DNA from: Pantoea sp. RIT-PI-b | GTDB lineage: Bacteria > Pseudomonadota > Gammaproteobacteria > Enterobacterales > Enterobacteriaceae | Reading direction: 5' to 3' | DNA length: 64,000 bases | Assembly (NCBI RefSeq): GCF_001187905.1 | Contig: NZ_LGIS01000012.1 | Location: 310,001 to 374,000, forward strand | Program-made: the position numbers and the translations under genes | The notes under the pieces: model-generated | The model's database searches: none | What the model was told of the DNA's origin: nothing | What the model saw: the letters and a program-made list of their open reading frames with translations, nothing else | Shown: positions 29,579 through 37,434 of the stretch, one piece after another | Layout of the letters: each line of letters starts with the position of its first letter | How positions within the stretch are numbered: the stretch's first letter is position 1

Positions 29579-29974
29579 ATGACAAGTCTTGCCCTGGAAG
29601 CCAAGCACAGTGTGGTCGTTTTACATCAGCTTATCGAACGTATTTTCAATCAGGTTGAAGGCAGTGATGACAGTATTGATCTGTTTTTATCGCACTTTCA
29701 TCCCGAATTTAAAATGGTGACGCCGCAAGGCAAACGGTTGGATCTCAATGAGATGGAGACGCTGTTTCGCCAATTGAATGGGCAACGCGAAGGTATGCGT
29801 ATTGCGACCAGTGAGCATGCCATCATCTCGCAGCAAAGCGAAGAAGTGACAATTCAATATCGTGAATTACAAATGATGAATGGCATCAATCAGAGCCGCA
29901 TTTCACTGGCGGTTCTCGATTGCAGCACCAGCATTCCGCGCTGGCGTTACCTGCAAGAAACCATCGTTGCCTGA
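29579..29974 (+). CDS. NTF2-like protein of unknown function
   Basis: I do not recognise a named gene. The 131-residue product has the look of a small NTF2-like/SnoaL-fold (DUF4440-type) protein: an N-terminal helix, the FLSHFHPEFKMVTPQGKRLDLNEMETLFRQL segment, then alternating beta-strand segments (SEEVTIQYRELQM, ISLAVL, WRYLQETIV). No signal peptide or membrane segment is visible. It has its own promoter-sized spacer, no co-directional partner, and ends at a terminator shared with fur. No obvious catalytic residue stands out, and a ligand-binding role would be a guess. Confidence 0.72.
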   Translation: MTSLALEAKHSVVVLHQLIERIFNQVEGSDDSIDLFLSHFHPEFKMVTPQGKRLDLNEMETLFRQLNGQREGMRIATSEHAIISQQSEEVTIQYRELQMMNGINQSRISLAVLDCSTSIPRWRYLQETIVA

Positions 29975-29983
29975 TTTCAGGTA

Positions 29984-30015
29984 TAAAAAAACCGGCTCAA
30001 GCGCCGGTTTTTTTA
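29984..30015. terminator. Bidirectional terminator between the NTF2-like gene and fur
   Basis: ACCGGC/GCCGGT pair around a 6-base loop with seven A residues before and seven T residues after, so it functions on both strands for these convergent genes. Confidence 0.9.
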
Positions 30016-30034
30016 TACTGCATAGCACACTCAA

Positions 30035-30484
30035 TTACTTATCGTGGAGCGTGTCGTCTTCGCGGCAGTCTCCCAGAGCACAGTGACCGTACAAGTACAG
30101 GCTGTGGTTACTGAGTTTGATACCATGGCGAGTCGCAATTTCACGCTGACGCGTTTCAATTGATTCATCGCTAAATTCGATAACCTTGCCACAATCGAGG
30201 CAAATCAGGTGATCGTGGTGATGTTGCTGGGTCAGTTCAAAGACAGATTTACCGCCTTCAAAGTTATGACGGGTAACGATGCCCGCGTCGTCAAACTGGT
30301 TAAGAACGCGATATACCGTTGCCAGACCAATCTCTTCGCCCATATCAATCAGGCGTTTATACAAATCTTCCGCACTGACGTGATGGGACTCGGGTCCGGG
30401 TCCCTGAAGCACTTCCAGAATTTTCAGTCTGGGGAGCGTGACTTTCAGGCCAGCCTTCTTCAATGCGGAGTTGTTGTCAGTCAT
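30035..30484 (-). CDS. fur: Ferric uptake regulator Fur
   Basis: Fur is the iron-responsive repressor of iron acquisition genes and an indirect regulator of sdh through RyhB. The 149 residues have the winged-helix DNA-binding domain (residues 1-84, ATVYRVLNQFDDAGIV) and the dimerisation domain with HHHDHLICLDCG, giving Cys95 and Cys98. There is a 2-residue insertion in the LQGPGPESHHVS loop relative to E. coli. fldA lies upstream on the same strand, as in E. coli. I did not find a convincing uof leader peptide. Confidence 0.98.
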   Translation of the reverse strand: MTDNNSALKKAGLKVTLPRLKILEVLQGPGPESHHVSAEDLYKRLIDMGEEIGLATVYRVLNQFDDAGIVTRHNFEGGKSVFELTQQHHHDHLICLDCGKVIEFSDESIETRQREIATRHGIKLSNHSLYLYGHCALGDCREDDTLHDK

Positions 30485-30838
30485 GCGGATATTGTCCTGT
30501 TACTTTGCTAGTCACTTGCGGCGCAGGGGCCTTGAATGTTTAGGTCAACGCGCATTCTCATTTGCGTCTCATTATAGAACTCAAGCAGTGAAATGAAAAC
30601 CAAGGCAACGTCCTTAATCACCAAAAGCAGTAAGGATAATGTCACTAACGCCTTCAAGACGCTTGGGTTTTGGATTCCATTTCACTCAGCCTCATTCTAC
30701 TGCCAGAGGAATAAGCGGATGACCATTGCGGGTATTCTACAGATTTGCGGGGAAAAGTTAAAAAACCGTAGCTATTATTTTTATAGGAAATTCCGTTGCC
30801 CGATGTGAACTTGCGCGCACATCGGGCAGAGCAGGGGA
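30485..30838. other. fldA-fur spacer
   Basis: This 354-base spacer, rich in A and T, contains the fur promoter and leader and the 3' end of the fldA transcript. A small plus-strand open frame (30593-30808) has low-complexity, unlikely composition and no ribosome site, so I do not call it. An 11-base-pair inverted repeat lies at 30797-30828. Confidence 0.55.
30797..30828 (-). terminator. Inverted repeat after fldA, probable terminator
   Basis: TGCCCGATGTG and CACATCGGGCA form a perfect 11-base-pair stem with a 10-base loop, 10 bases after the fldA stop. The following minus-strand sequence is AACGGAATTTCC, a weak U-tract, so it may act more as a transcript stabiliser than as a classic terminator. 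Confidence 0.55.
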
Positions 30839-31369
30839 TTACGCTTCAATAATCTCTTTAAGCTGCAGTTCATCGAAGATCTGCTTCACCCAGGTTTCAA
30901 CGCGCTCATTGGTCAGCTCGGGTTGACGATCTTCGTCAATCGCCAGACCGAGGAAGTGTTTATCATCGGCCAAACCTTTAGATGCTTCAAAATGGTAGCC
31001 TTCGGTTGGCCAGTGGCCGACGATGACTGCACCATTCGGCTCAATGATGTCGCGGATGGTGCCCATCGCGTCGCAGAAGTATTCGGCGTAATCTTCCTGA
31101 TCGCCACAACCAAACAGCGCTACCAGCTTGCCATTGAAATCAATCTCTTCCAGCGTCGGGAAGAAATCATCCCAGTCACACTGCGCTTCACCATAATACC
31201 AGGTTGGAATGCCCAGCAGCAGGATGTCGAACGCATCGAGATCTTCTTTGGTGCTCTTAGCAATGTCATGCACTTCGGCGACATCTTTACCCAGTTGTTT
31301 CTGGATAATTTTTGCAATGTTTTCAGTGTTGCCGGTATCGCTGCCGAAGAAAATGCCTACGATTGCCAT
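30839..31369 (-). CDS. fldA: Flavodoxin 1
   Basis: FldA is the essential FMN electron carrier for radical-SAM and other reductive enzymes, including BioB, IspG/IspH and MiaB. The 176 residues equal E. coli FldA. The phosphate-binding loop GSDTGNTENIA is at residues 9-19, FMN-flanking aromatic loops are at PTWYYGEAQ and GCGDQEDYAEYFCDA, and it has the long-chain insertion. It lies between ybfE and fur, all on the minus strand. Confidence 0.97.
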   Translation of the reverse strand: MAIVGIFFGSDTGNTENIAKIIQKQLGKDVAEVHDIAKSTKEDLDAFDILLLGIPTWYYGEAQCDWDDFFPTLEEIDFNGKLVALFGCGDQEDYAEYFCDAMGTIRDIIEPNGAVIVGHWPTEGYHFEASKGLADDKHFLGLAIDEDRQPELTNERVETWVKQIFDELQLKEIIEA

Positions 31370-31506
31370 GGGTTAGGTAACCTCTTAGATCCTGATTGTG
31401 AAAGTAAGTCAGTTGACTGCACAGTAATGCGAATAATAGCAGACCGGTAAAAAGTGCGGAACTTGTAAAGCCGTGTCTTTGTGTTCCAGCGTGCGGTCTT
31501 CGCGCG

Positions 31507-31782
31507 TTACGACAGTTTGAGCTGTGCCAGCAGCATTTGTTCAATCAATTCGCTGCGACTGATGTTTTGCTGATCGGCCAGCGTGCTGAGCGCGTCAACC
31601 GCCTCGCTGGACATCTTCAGCTCGACACGACGCAGCCCACGCACTTTATCGCGCTTGAGCTGATTACGTTTGTTGATGCGTAATTGTTCATCACGCGTCA
31701 GCGGGCTGGTTTTCGGGCGACCAGGACGCCGCTCGTCTGCAAAGAGATCAAGCGTAGTGCGGTCTGTCTGTTCTTTTGCCAT
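31507..31782 (-). CDS. ybfE: LexA-regulated protein YbfE
   Basis: YbfE is a small, conserved, probably DNA-binding protein with a ribbon-helix-helix-like C-terminal region; it is in the LexA regulon of E. coli. I start at MAKEQTDRTTLDLFADERRPGRPK (91 residues) to match E. coli; the frame stays open 31 codons upstream but that extension is unlike any homologue. The basic LRINKRNQLKRDKVRGLRRVELK segment (spread over residues 35-57) precedes the helical end. I found no clear SOS box upstream here. Confidence 0.88.
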   Translation of the reverse strand: MAKEQTDRTTLDLFADERRPGRPKTSPLTRDEQLRINKRNQLKRDKVRGLRRVELKMSSEAVDALSTLADQQNISRSELIEQMLLAQLKLS

Positions 31783-31949
31783 GGTTTGTAAAACTGAGTG
31801 GGCGCGAACGGCGGAAAGGCGCTGCGCGATTAAAACATTATCGGCCCGACCACGGTGAAAAATCATCCGTGGCAAATTTTTAGCGCGACATCATACTCCA
31901 GCGCCTTCCTTGACGCCAACTCTAAAGCGCAAGCGGCAAGCTTTTGCTT

Positions 31950-32714
31950 TTACAGGTTAAAAAATCGACGCACCGCACGTAGCACCGCCTCAGGTTTCTC
32001 TGCATGCACCCAATGTCCGGCCCCGCTAATCACATGCGCGTGTGCCTGTGGGAATTGACGCAATAGCGCATCGCGATGCTGATTATCCAGATAGGGCGAG
32101 TCGCCACCACGAATAAACAGCGCAGGGTGCGGCCATGCAGGCACCTCTTCCCAGCCGGAAATGGTGGTGTAATTCTCCCACAGCACCGGCACATTAAAGC
32201 GCCATTCACCTTCGGCAAACGACTTGAGGATGAACTGGATCACGCCATCCTCACTAATGTGCTGACGCATCACCTCAGCCGCTTCACTGCGGCGCGTCAC
32301 GCCAGCAGCGCTAACGGCACGGATAGCGGCAAAGATTTCGTCATGGCGGCGAGTTTGATAATCAACCGGCGCGATATCGATCATCACCATTTTTTCTATG
32401 CGTTCTGGCGCGATGGCACTGAGCGCCATAGCGATTTTGCCGCCCATTGAGTGGCCGATTACGCTAGCGCGTTCAATGTTATGCGCATCCAGCGTTTCGA
32501 CCATGTCCTGCGCCATGGCGTGATAATTCATCACCTCACTGCGTGCGGACAAGCCGTGGTTACGCACATCAACCTGCAATGTTGGGCGTGCATCACGCAC
32601 CCCGCGCGCTAATACGCCGAGGTTATCAAGGCTGCCAAAAAGACCATGGATTAACAGAATGGGTGTGGCATCAGAGGCTGATTGTTCAGTTTGCAGACGG
32701 GCGTTCAAAATCAT
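31950..32714 (-). CDS. ybfF: Alpha/beta-hydrolase esterase YbfF
   Basis: YbfF is an esterase of the alpha/beta-hydrolase fold reported to act on acyl-CoA and malonyl-CoA type substrates in vitro. The 254 residues equal E. coli YbfF. The oxyanion region LIHGLFGSLDNLG, nucleophile elbow GHSMGG (Ser near residue 89), and the C-terminal catalytic His in ISGAGHWVHAEKPE are all present. It is divergent from seqA across 248 bases and is followed by ybfE. Confidence 0.94.
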   Translation of the reverse strand: MILNARLQTEQSASDATPILLIHGLFGSLDNLGVLARGVRDARPTLQVDVRNHGLSARSEVMNYHAMAQDMVETLDAHNIERASVIGHSMGGKIAMALSAIAPERIEKMVMIDIAPVDYQTRRHDEIFAAIRAVSAAGVTRRSEAAEVMRQHISEDGVIQFILKSFAEGEWRFNVPVLWENYTTISGWEEVPAWPHPALFIRGGDSPYLDNQHRDALLRQFPQAHAHVISGAGHWVHAEKPEAVLRAVRRFFNL

Positions 32715-32962
32715 GGCTAAAGTTCTTACGGTTGTGACCTTGGCTTAGGTTATCATGGATTCACCTGTCCAGCAGTCAGGCCGGCGGGCATTAGGGCATA
32801 TTCCGACTTTTGCCCGGAAACGTTGCCAACGCTATCGGCTGCCACGGATTTAACTTTATAATCCTTATGTTAGAACCCGCTCACGTTTTGCACGACTGGA
32901 TTTTGCTAAGGCCGTTGCAATAATGCGTGGTTCTGTCATTTGCCAGAATCGTACGGAAAAAG

Positions 32963-33502
32963 ATGAAAACGATTGAAGTTGACGAAGAACTCTACCGTTA
33001 TATTGCCAGCCACACGCAGCACATTGGTGAAAGCGCCTCAGATATTTTGCGCCGCATGTTGAAGTTCACCGCCGGTCAGAGCGCAGCTGCTGCGCCCGCC
33101 GCGGGTGCGTCAGTGAAAGAAGCACCTTCAGCGAGTCGCGAAGCGCGTCCTCAGGATCGTGTGCGCGCGGTACGTGAGCTGCTGCTTTCCGACGAATATG
33201 CCGAGCAAAATAAGGCGGTAAACCGCTTCATGCTGGTACTGTCAACGCTCTATCGTCTTGATCCGGCTGCGTTTGCTGAAGCTACGGCTTCGCTGCAGGG
33301 CCGTACCCGCGTCTACTTTGCGGGCGACGAGCACACGCTGCTGCAAAATGGCACCCATACTAAGCCGAAGCATGTTCCCGGCACGCCGTACTGGGTGATC
33401 ACGAATACCAATACAGGTCGCAAATGCAGCATGGTGGAACACATCATGCTGGCTATGCAGTTCCCTCAGGAACTGACAGAGAAAGTTCGCGGCACCATTT
33501 AA
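32963..33502 (+). CDS. seqA: Replication initiation negative modulator SeqA
   Basis: SeqA binds hemimethylated GATC sites, sequesters oriC after initiation and organises newly replicated DNA. I choose the ATG at 32963 (MKTIEVDEELYRYIASHTQ), giving 179 residues; an in-frame ATG 12 codons earlier lacks support. The N-terminal multimerisation domain (1-40) is joined by an Ala-rich linker to the C-terminal DNA-binding domain, with the conserved TGRKCSMVEHIMLAMQFP near the end. pgm follows after 24 bases, probably co-transcribed as in E. coli. Confidence 0.97.
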   Translation: MKTIEVDEELYRYIASHTQHIGESASDILRRMLKFTAGQSAAAAPAAGASVKEAPSASREARPQDRVRAVRELLLSDEYAEQNKAVNRFMLVLSTLYRLDPAAFAEATASLQGRTRVYFAGDEHTLLQNGTHTKPKHVPGTPYWVITNTNTGRKCSMVEHIMLAMQFPQELTEKVRGTI

Positions 33503-33526
33503 CTGAAGCGTCAGGGAGAAGCGCCA

Positions 33527-35167
33527 ATGGCCAATCACCCCCGTGCCGGGCAGCCTGCCCAGCAGAGCGATTTGATTAACGTTGCACAATTAACCTCGCA
33601 GTATTACGTCCTGAAGCCCGATGTGGCGAATCCGGATCATGCGGTGAAATTTGGCACTTCAGGCCATCGCGGTAGCGCGGGACGCCAAAGCTTCAACGAA
33701 CAGCACATTTTAGCGATCGCGCAGGCGATTGCTGAAGAGCGCAAAAAGAACGGCATCACTGGACCGTGCTACGTGGGTAAAGACACGCATGCACTGTCTG
33801 AGCCGGCGATCTTGTCGGTGCTGGAAGTGCTGGCCGCTAACGGCGTGGACGTGATTGTACAGCAAGACAACGGTTACACGCCGACGCCTGCCATCTCTAA
33901 TGCCATTCTTGAGCACAACAAACGCGGCGGCGCGCAGGCGGACGGTATCGTTATCACGCCTTCGCACAACCCACCGGAAGATGGCGGTATCAAATACAAT
34001 CCGCCAAACGGTGGACCGGCGGATACCAACGTCACCAAAGTGGTGGAAGATCGTGCTAACCAGCTGATCAAAGGCGAGCTAAAGGACGTTAAGCGTCTGC
34101 CGCTGGATCAGGCTTGGGCAAGCGGCCATATCGTTGAGCAGGACCTGATCCAGCCATACGTTGAAGGTTTGGCGCAGGTAATCGATTTCGCGGCCATCCA
34201 GAAAGCGGGCCTGAAAATTGGCGTCGATCCATTAGGCGGCTCGGGTATTGCTTACTGGCAGCGCATTGCTGAGCACTACAAGCTTGATCTGACCATCGTT
34301 AACGATGCTATCGATCAGACTTTCCGCTTCATGCATCTGGATAAAGATGGCGTGGTGCGTATGGACTGCTCGTCCGAATGCGCGATGGCGGGTTTGCTGG
34401 CGTACAAAGACAAATTCGATTTGGCCTTTGGTAACGATCCTGATTACGATCGCCATGGCATCGTCACGCCAGCCGGTCTGATGAATCCGAACCACTATCT
34501 GGCGGTGGCAATCAACTACCTGTTCCAGCATCGTCCGCAGTGGGGCAAAGAGGTGGCTGTCGGTAAAACGCTGGTTTCCAGCGCGATGATCGACCGCGTA
34601 GTTAACGACATTGGCCGTAAGCTGGTGGAAGTGCCGGTTGGTTTCAAATGGTTCGTTGATGGCCTGTTCGATGGCAGCTTCGGTTTCGGTGGCGAAGAGA
34701 GCGCGGGCGCATCGTTCCTGCGTTTCGATGGCTCAGCCTGGTCAACCGATAAAGACGGTATCATTCTGTGCCTGCTGGCCGCAGAAATCACCGCAGTAAC
34801 CGGCAAGAATCCGCAGCAACATTATGACGAGCTGGCCGCGCGCTTTGGTGCGCCGAGCTACAATCGTCTGCAGGCACCGGCAACTTCAGCACAGAAAGCG
34901 GCACTGTCTAAACTGTCTCCAGAAATGGTGAGCGCGGATACGCTGGCGGGTGATCCGATCACCGCACGCTTGACTGCTGCACCGGGTAACGGCGCATCAA
35001 TCGGTGGTCTGAAAGTGATGACGGAAAACGGCTGGTTTGCCGCTCGTCCATCGGGCACGGAAGACGCCTACAAAATCTACTGTGAAAGCTTCCTCGGCGC
35101 TGAACACCGTCAGCAGATCGAGAAAGAAGCGGTTGAGATTGTTAGCGAAGTACTGAAAAACGCCTGA
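33527..35167 (+). CDS. pgm: Phosphoglucomutase (alpha-D-glucose specific)
   Basis: Pgm interconverts glucose 1-phosphate and glucose 6-phosphate, linking glycolysis to UDP-glucose, glycogen and trehalose. The 546 residues match the E. coli enzyme. The phosphoserine is Ser146 ([12 protein letters not shown]), the metal loop is [10 protein letters not shown] near residue 304, and the sugar-binding GGEESAGAS follows. It is in the seqA-pgm unit; the E. coli neighbours potE and speF are absent, and kdpE follows convergently. Confidence 0.97.
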   Translation: MANHPRAGQPAQQSDLINVAQLTSQYYVLKPDVANPDHAVKFGTSGHRGSAGRQSFNEQHILAIAQAIAEERKKNGITGPCYVGKDTHALSEPAILSVLEVLAANGVDVIVQQDNGYTPTPAISNAILEHNKRGGAQADGIVITPSHNPPEDGGIKYNPPNGGPADTNVTKVVEDRANQLIKGELKDVKRLPLDQAWASGHIVEQDLIQPYVEGLAQVIDFAAIQKAGLKIGVDPLGGSGIAYWQRIAEHYKLDLTIVNDAIDQTFRFMHLDKDGVVRMDCSSECAMAGLLAYKDKFDLAFGNDPDYDRHGIVTPAGLMNPNHYLAVAINYLFQHRPQWGKEVAVGKTLVSSAMIDRVVNDIGRKLVEVPVGFKWFVDGLFDGSFGFGGEESAGASFLRFDGSAWSTDKDGIILCLLAAEITAVTGKNPQQHYDELAARFGAPSYNRLQAPATSAQKAALSKLSPEMVSADTLAGDPITARLTAAPGNGASIGGLKVMTENGWFAARPSGTEDAYKIYCESFLGAEHRQQIEKEAVEIVSEVLKNA

Positions 35168-35181
35168 TTGGCAGTGAAGAG

Positions 35182-35207
35182 AAAAGGCCGCTAAGCGGCC
35201 TTTTTTT
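35182..35207. terminator. Terminator between pgm and kdpE
   Basis: GGCCGC/GCGGCC with loop TAA, preceded by AAAA and followed by seven T residues; the T-tract touches the kdpE stop codon. It is best for pgm and can serve kdpE on the other strand. Confidence 0.88.
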
Positions 35208-35880
35208 ATGGCATAAAACGGTAGCCGATACCGGTTTCGGTCAGCAAATGGCTGGGCTGGGTGGGATTCGCTTCCAGCTTTTGCCGCAAATGGCCCATGT
35301 AGATGCGCAAATAGTGGCTGTGCTCCACCGCATTCGGTCCCCAAACCTGGTTGAGCAACTGTCGTTGCGTCAGCACCTTTCCGGCATTATTCAATAGCAA
35401 GCTGAGCAGACGGAACTCGGTTGGCGTCAGATGCACTTCCTGTTCACTGCGCAGCACACGGCGTGCCGCCAAATCGACACTCACTTCACCAAATTTCACA
35501 ATCGGTTCTGGCTGGCTGCTTTGATGCCGCCGCAGCGCCACACGCACGCGCGCCAGCAACTCACCGATGCCAAAGGGCTTAGTGAGATAATCATCTGCAC
35601 CTGCATCCAGCGCATCGATCTTATCCTGTTCGTCGCTGCGCGCCGACAGCACAATCACCGGCATGCTGCTCCACTGGCGCACTTCACGAATAAAGTCATT
35701 ACCATCGCCATCGGGCAAGCCAAGATCGAGGATCACCAGATCGGGCTTACGCGTTGCCGCCTCAATCAGACCCCGCTGTAGCTGTTCCGCTTCCACAATC
35801 TTTAAACCTTCGCTCTCCAGCGCCAGGCGCACGAAACGGCGAATCTCTTTTTCATCTTCCACAATCAAGATGGTCGTCAC
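35206..35880 (-). CDS. kdpE: Response regulator KdpE, without its sensor kinase
   Basis: KdpE is an OmpR-family response regulator that normally activates the kdpFABC potassium pump when phosphorylated by KdpD. The 224 residues contain a receiver domain with the acidic pocket (EDEK), phospho-acceptor Asp52 (LVILDLGLPDG) and Lys in LTKPFG, and a C-terminal winged helix (LTPTEFRLLSLLLNNAGKVLTQRQLL). All residues needed for phosphorylation appear intact. Yet no kdpD or kdpFABC is present upstream: ybfA, which flanks kdpF in E. coli, lies directly there. It is an orphan in this locus. Confidence 0.9.
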   Translation of the reverse strand: MTTILIVEDEKEIRRFVRLALESEGLKIVEAEQLQRGLIEAATRKPDLVILDLGLPDGDGNDFIREVRQWSSMPVIVLSARSDEQDKIDALDAGADDYLTKPFGIGELLARVRVALRRHQSSQPEPIVKFGEVSVDLAARRVLRSEQEVHLTPTEFRLLSLLLNNAGKVLTQRQLLNQVWGPNAVEHSHYLRIYMGHLRQKLEANPTQPSHLLTETGIGYRFMP

Positions 35881-36072
35881 GCTGCCTCCAGCGGCAAAAA
35901 GTTAACGCATCACTTTAGCAATAAAGCAGCTCCGCGTCCGTCATATAGTTTTTAACCTGCTGCGATCTTATCGATCACAATTCTGTAACTAAATTTCATC
36001 TCCAGCAAAATGGTGCAAAAAAACAGCAAATAAAGTGGTCGGATGAGTAGTAAAATTACACAATTCCGGGTA

Positions 36073-36094
36073 ATATCTGAACCAGATCACATTT
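36073..36094 (+). promoter_or_regulatory. CRP-like site upstream of ybfA
   Basis: The core TCTGAACCAGATCACA fits TGTGA-N6-TCACA with one mismatch and lies about 40 bases before the ybfA start. Which of ybfA or kdpE it would control is unclear. Confidence 0.42.
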
Positions 36095-36124
36095 CAACGC
36101 AATGTTTACCACAAGGGGGCCAAG

Positions 36125-36325
36125 ATGGATCGAGCATATCCACTGTATAAAATCGTACTGCGCCGTGTGCTGGTGGTATCAATCGGTTTGCTGGCGCTGC
36201 CAGTGATGTTATTCCGTCAGGATCGCGCGCGTTTTTATAGCTACTTGCATCGCATCTGGTGCAAAACCAGCACCAAACCGGTATGGCTGGCGCAGTCGGA
36301 AGCGGCTGCTGGCATCTACTGGTAA
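36125..36325 (+). CDS. ybfA: Small membrane protein YbfA
   Basis: YbfA is a 66-residue protein of unknown function conserved in enterobacteria. One hydrophobic stretch (about residues 10-30, VLRRVLVVSIGLLALPVMLF) suggests a single inner-membrane helix, followed by the family signature RFYSYLHR-WCKTSTKPVW and an acidic/aromatic end. An AGGGGG ribosome site precedes the ATG. In E. coli it lies next to kdpF; here the kdp pump is gone and YbfA abuts the kdpE upstream region. Confidence 0.85.
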   Translation: MDRAYPLYKIVLRRVLVVSIGLLALPVMLFRQDRARFYSYLHRIWCKTSTKPVWLAQSEAAAGIYW

Positions 36326-36345
36326 ACGAATTCTACGCATCATCC

Positions 36346-36368
36346 ACCCGGCGCTTGCCGGGTTTTTT
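36346..36368 (+). terminator. Rho-independent terminator after ybfA
   Basis: ACCCGGC/GCCGGGT with loop GCTT, followed by six T residues. Confidence 0.88.
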
Positions 36369-36465
36369 ATGGCAAATTTTCCCCTCAAACCCGCTTCCCC
36401 GCTGTTATCCCGTGCCATTTCAGCTACACTTAAAACCTCTACAAGTTTTATGAGGTTGTACAAGT

Positions 36466-37422
36466 ATGAGCGAGAAAATTCCTGTTGGTATCAGCGCTTG
36501 CCTGCTCGGGGATAACGTCCGATTCGATGGCGGCCACAAACGTTTTGCTTTCGCGACGGACGAGCTCGTGCCATTTGTGCGCTTCGAACCTGTATGTCCT
36601 GAAATGGCGATTGGTTTACCCACGCCACGCCCGGCTTTGCGGCTGGTGAAAGAGAGCGATGACAATATTCATCTCTGCTTCAGCAAGGATGGCGGCGAGG
36701 AAGTCACCGATGAGATGCAGCGCTGGTCCGCCGAGCGCGTGAAATCGCTGCATCATCTGTGCGGGTACATTCTGTGTGCCAAATCGCCTAGCTGTGGGCT
36801 GGAGCGCGTTCGTGTTTACGAGCCCGAAACCAACAATAATCGCAAAGCGGGCACCGGCATGTTTACTGCATTTCTGCAGAAAGAGATGCCGTGGTTGCCG
36901 CTGGAAGAGGACGGCCGCCTGCATGATGATGCTATCCGCGAAAACTTCATTGGCCGCGTTTATGCGCTGCACGAATTCAATGAAATGTGGCGCAGCGGTC
37001 TGTCGCGCCACAAGCTGATGGCCTTTCATAGCCGCTATAAATTGCTGCTGCTTTCCCATGCGCAGGATGAGTACCGTGAAATGGGACGTTTTGTGGCGGC
37101 AATGGATCAGTGGGATTCGCTGGAAGATTACGCCGTTGAGTATCGCAATCGCCTGATGCATCTGATGTCCCATCAGGCATCGCGCCGCAATCACACCAAC
37201 GTGCTGATGCATGTGCAAGGCTATTTCCGCCCGCAGTTGAGTTCGCCGCAGCGTCAGGAGTTGGCGCAGCTGATCGATCGTTATCGTCTCGGCGTGCAGC
37301 CGTTGCTCGCACCGATCACCATGCTGAAACATTACATGGCGGAATATCCGCATCCTTGGCTGGCTCAGCAGCGTTATTTTGATCCTTATCCAGAAGCGCT
37401 GCGTTTGCGCTACGGACAATAA
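36466..37422 (+). CDS. ybgA: YbgA: DUF523 (TudS-like) fused to DUF1722
   Basis: The 318 residues combine two domains. Residues 1-150 are a DUF523 domain, the family that includes the iron-sulfur thiouracil desulfurase TudS: Cys12 (SACLLGDNVRFDGGHK), Cys44 (PVCPEMAIGLPTPR) and Cys110 (CAKSPSCGLERV) are the likely cluster ligands. Residues 175-310 are DUF1722, the only domain present in E. coli YbgA (169 residues). It sits 12 bases before phrB. Desulfurase activity is inferred from the family; DUF1722 has no proven function. Confidence 0.85.
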   Translation: MSEKIPVGISACLLGDNVRFDGGHKRFAFATDELVPFVRFEPVCPEMAIGLPTPRPALRLVKESDDNIHLCFSKDGGEEVTDEMQRWSAERVKSLHHLCGYILCAKSPSCGLERVRVYEPETNNNRKAGTGMFTAFLQKEMPWLPLEEDGRLHDDAIRENFIGRVYALHEFNEMWRSGLSRHKLMAFHSRYKLLLLSHAQDEYREMGRFVAAMDQWDSLEDYAVEYRNRLMHLMSHQASRRNHTNVLMHVQGYFRPQLSSPQRQELAQLIDRYRLGVQPLLAPITMLKHYMAEYPHPWLAQQRYFDPYPEALRLRYGQ

Positions 37423-37434
37423 TTTCGGGGCTTT

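Noticed and set aside
30485..30600. A uof leader peptide upstream of fur
   Set aside because: The frame that would end at the fur start meets a stop after about 20 codons upstream and has only a GTG candidate; no convincing match to uof.
30593..30808. A 71-codon plus-strand open frame between fldA and fur
   Set aside because: No ribosome site, atypical residue composition, and its end runs into the fldA inverted repeat.
31783..31949. A LexA box upstream of ybfE
   Set aside because: I found no CTGT-N8-ACAG type site; the CCACGG/CCGTGG inverted repeat at 31850-31872 does not fit the SOS consensus.
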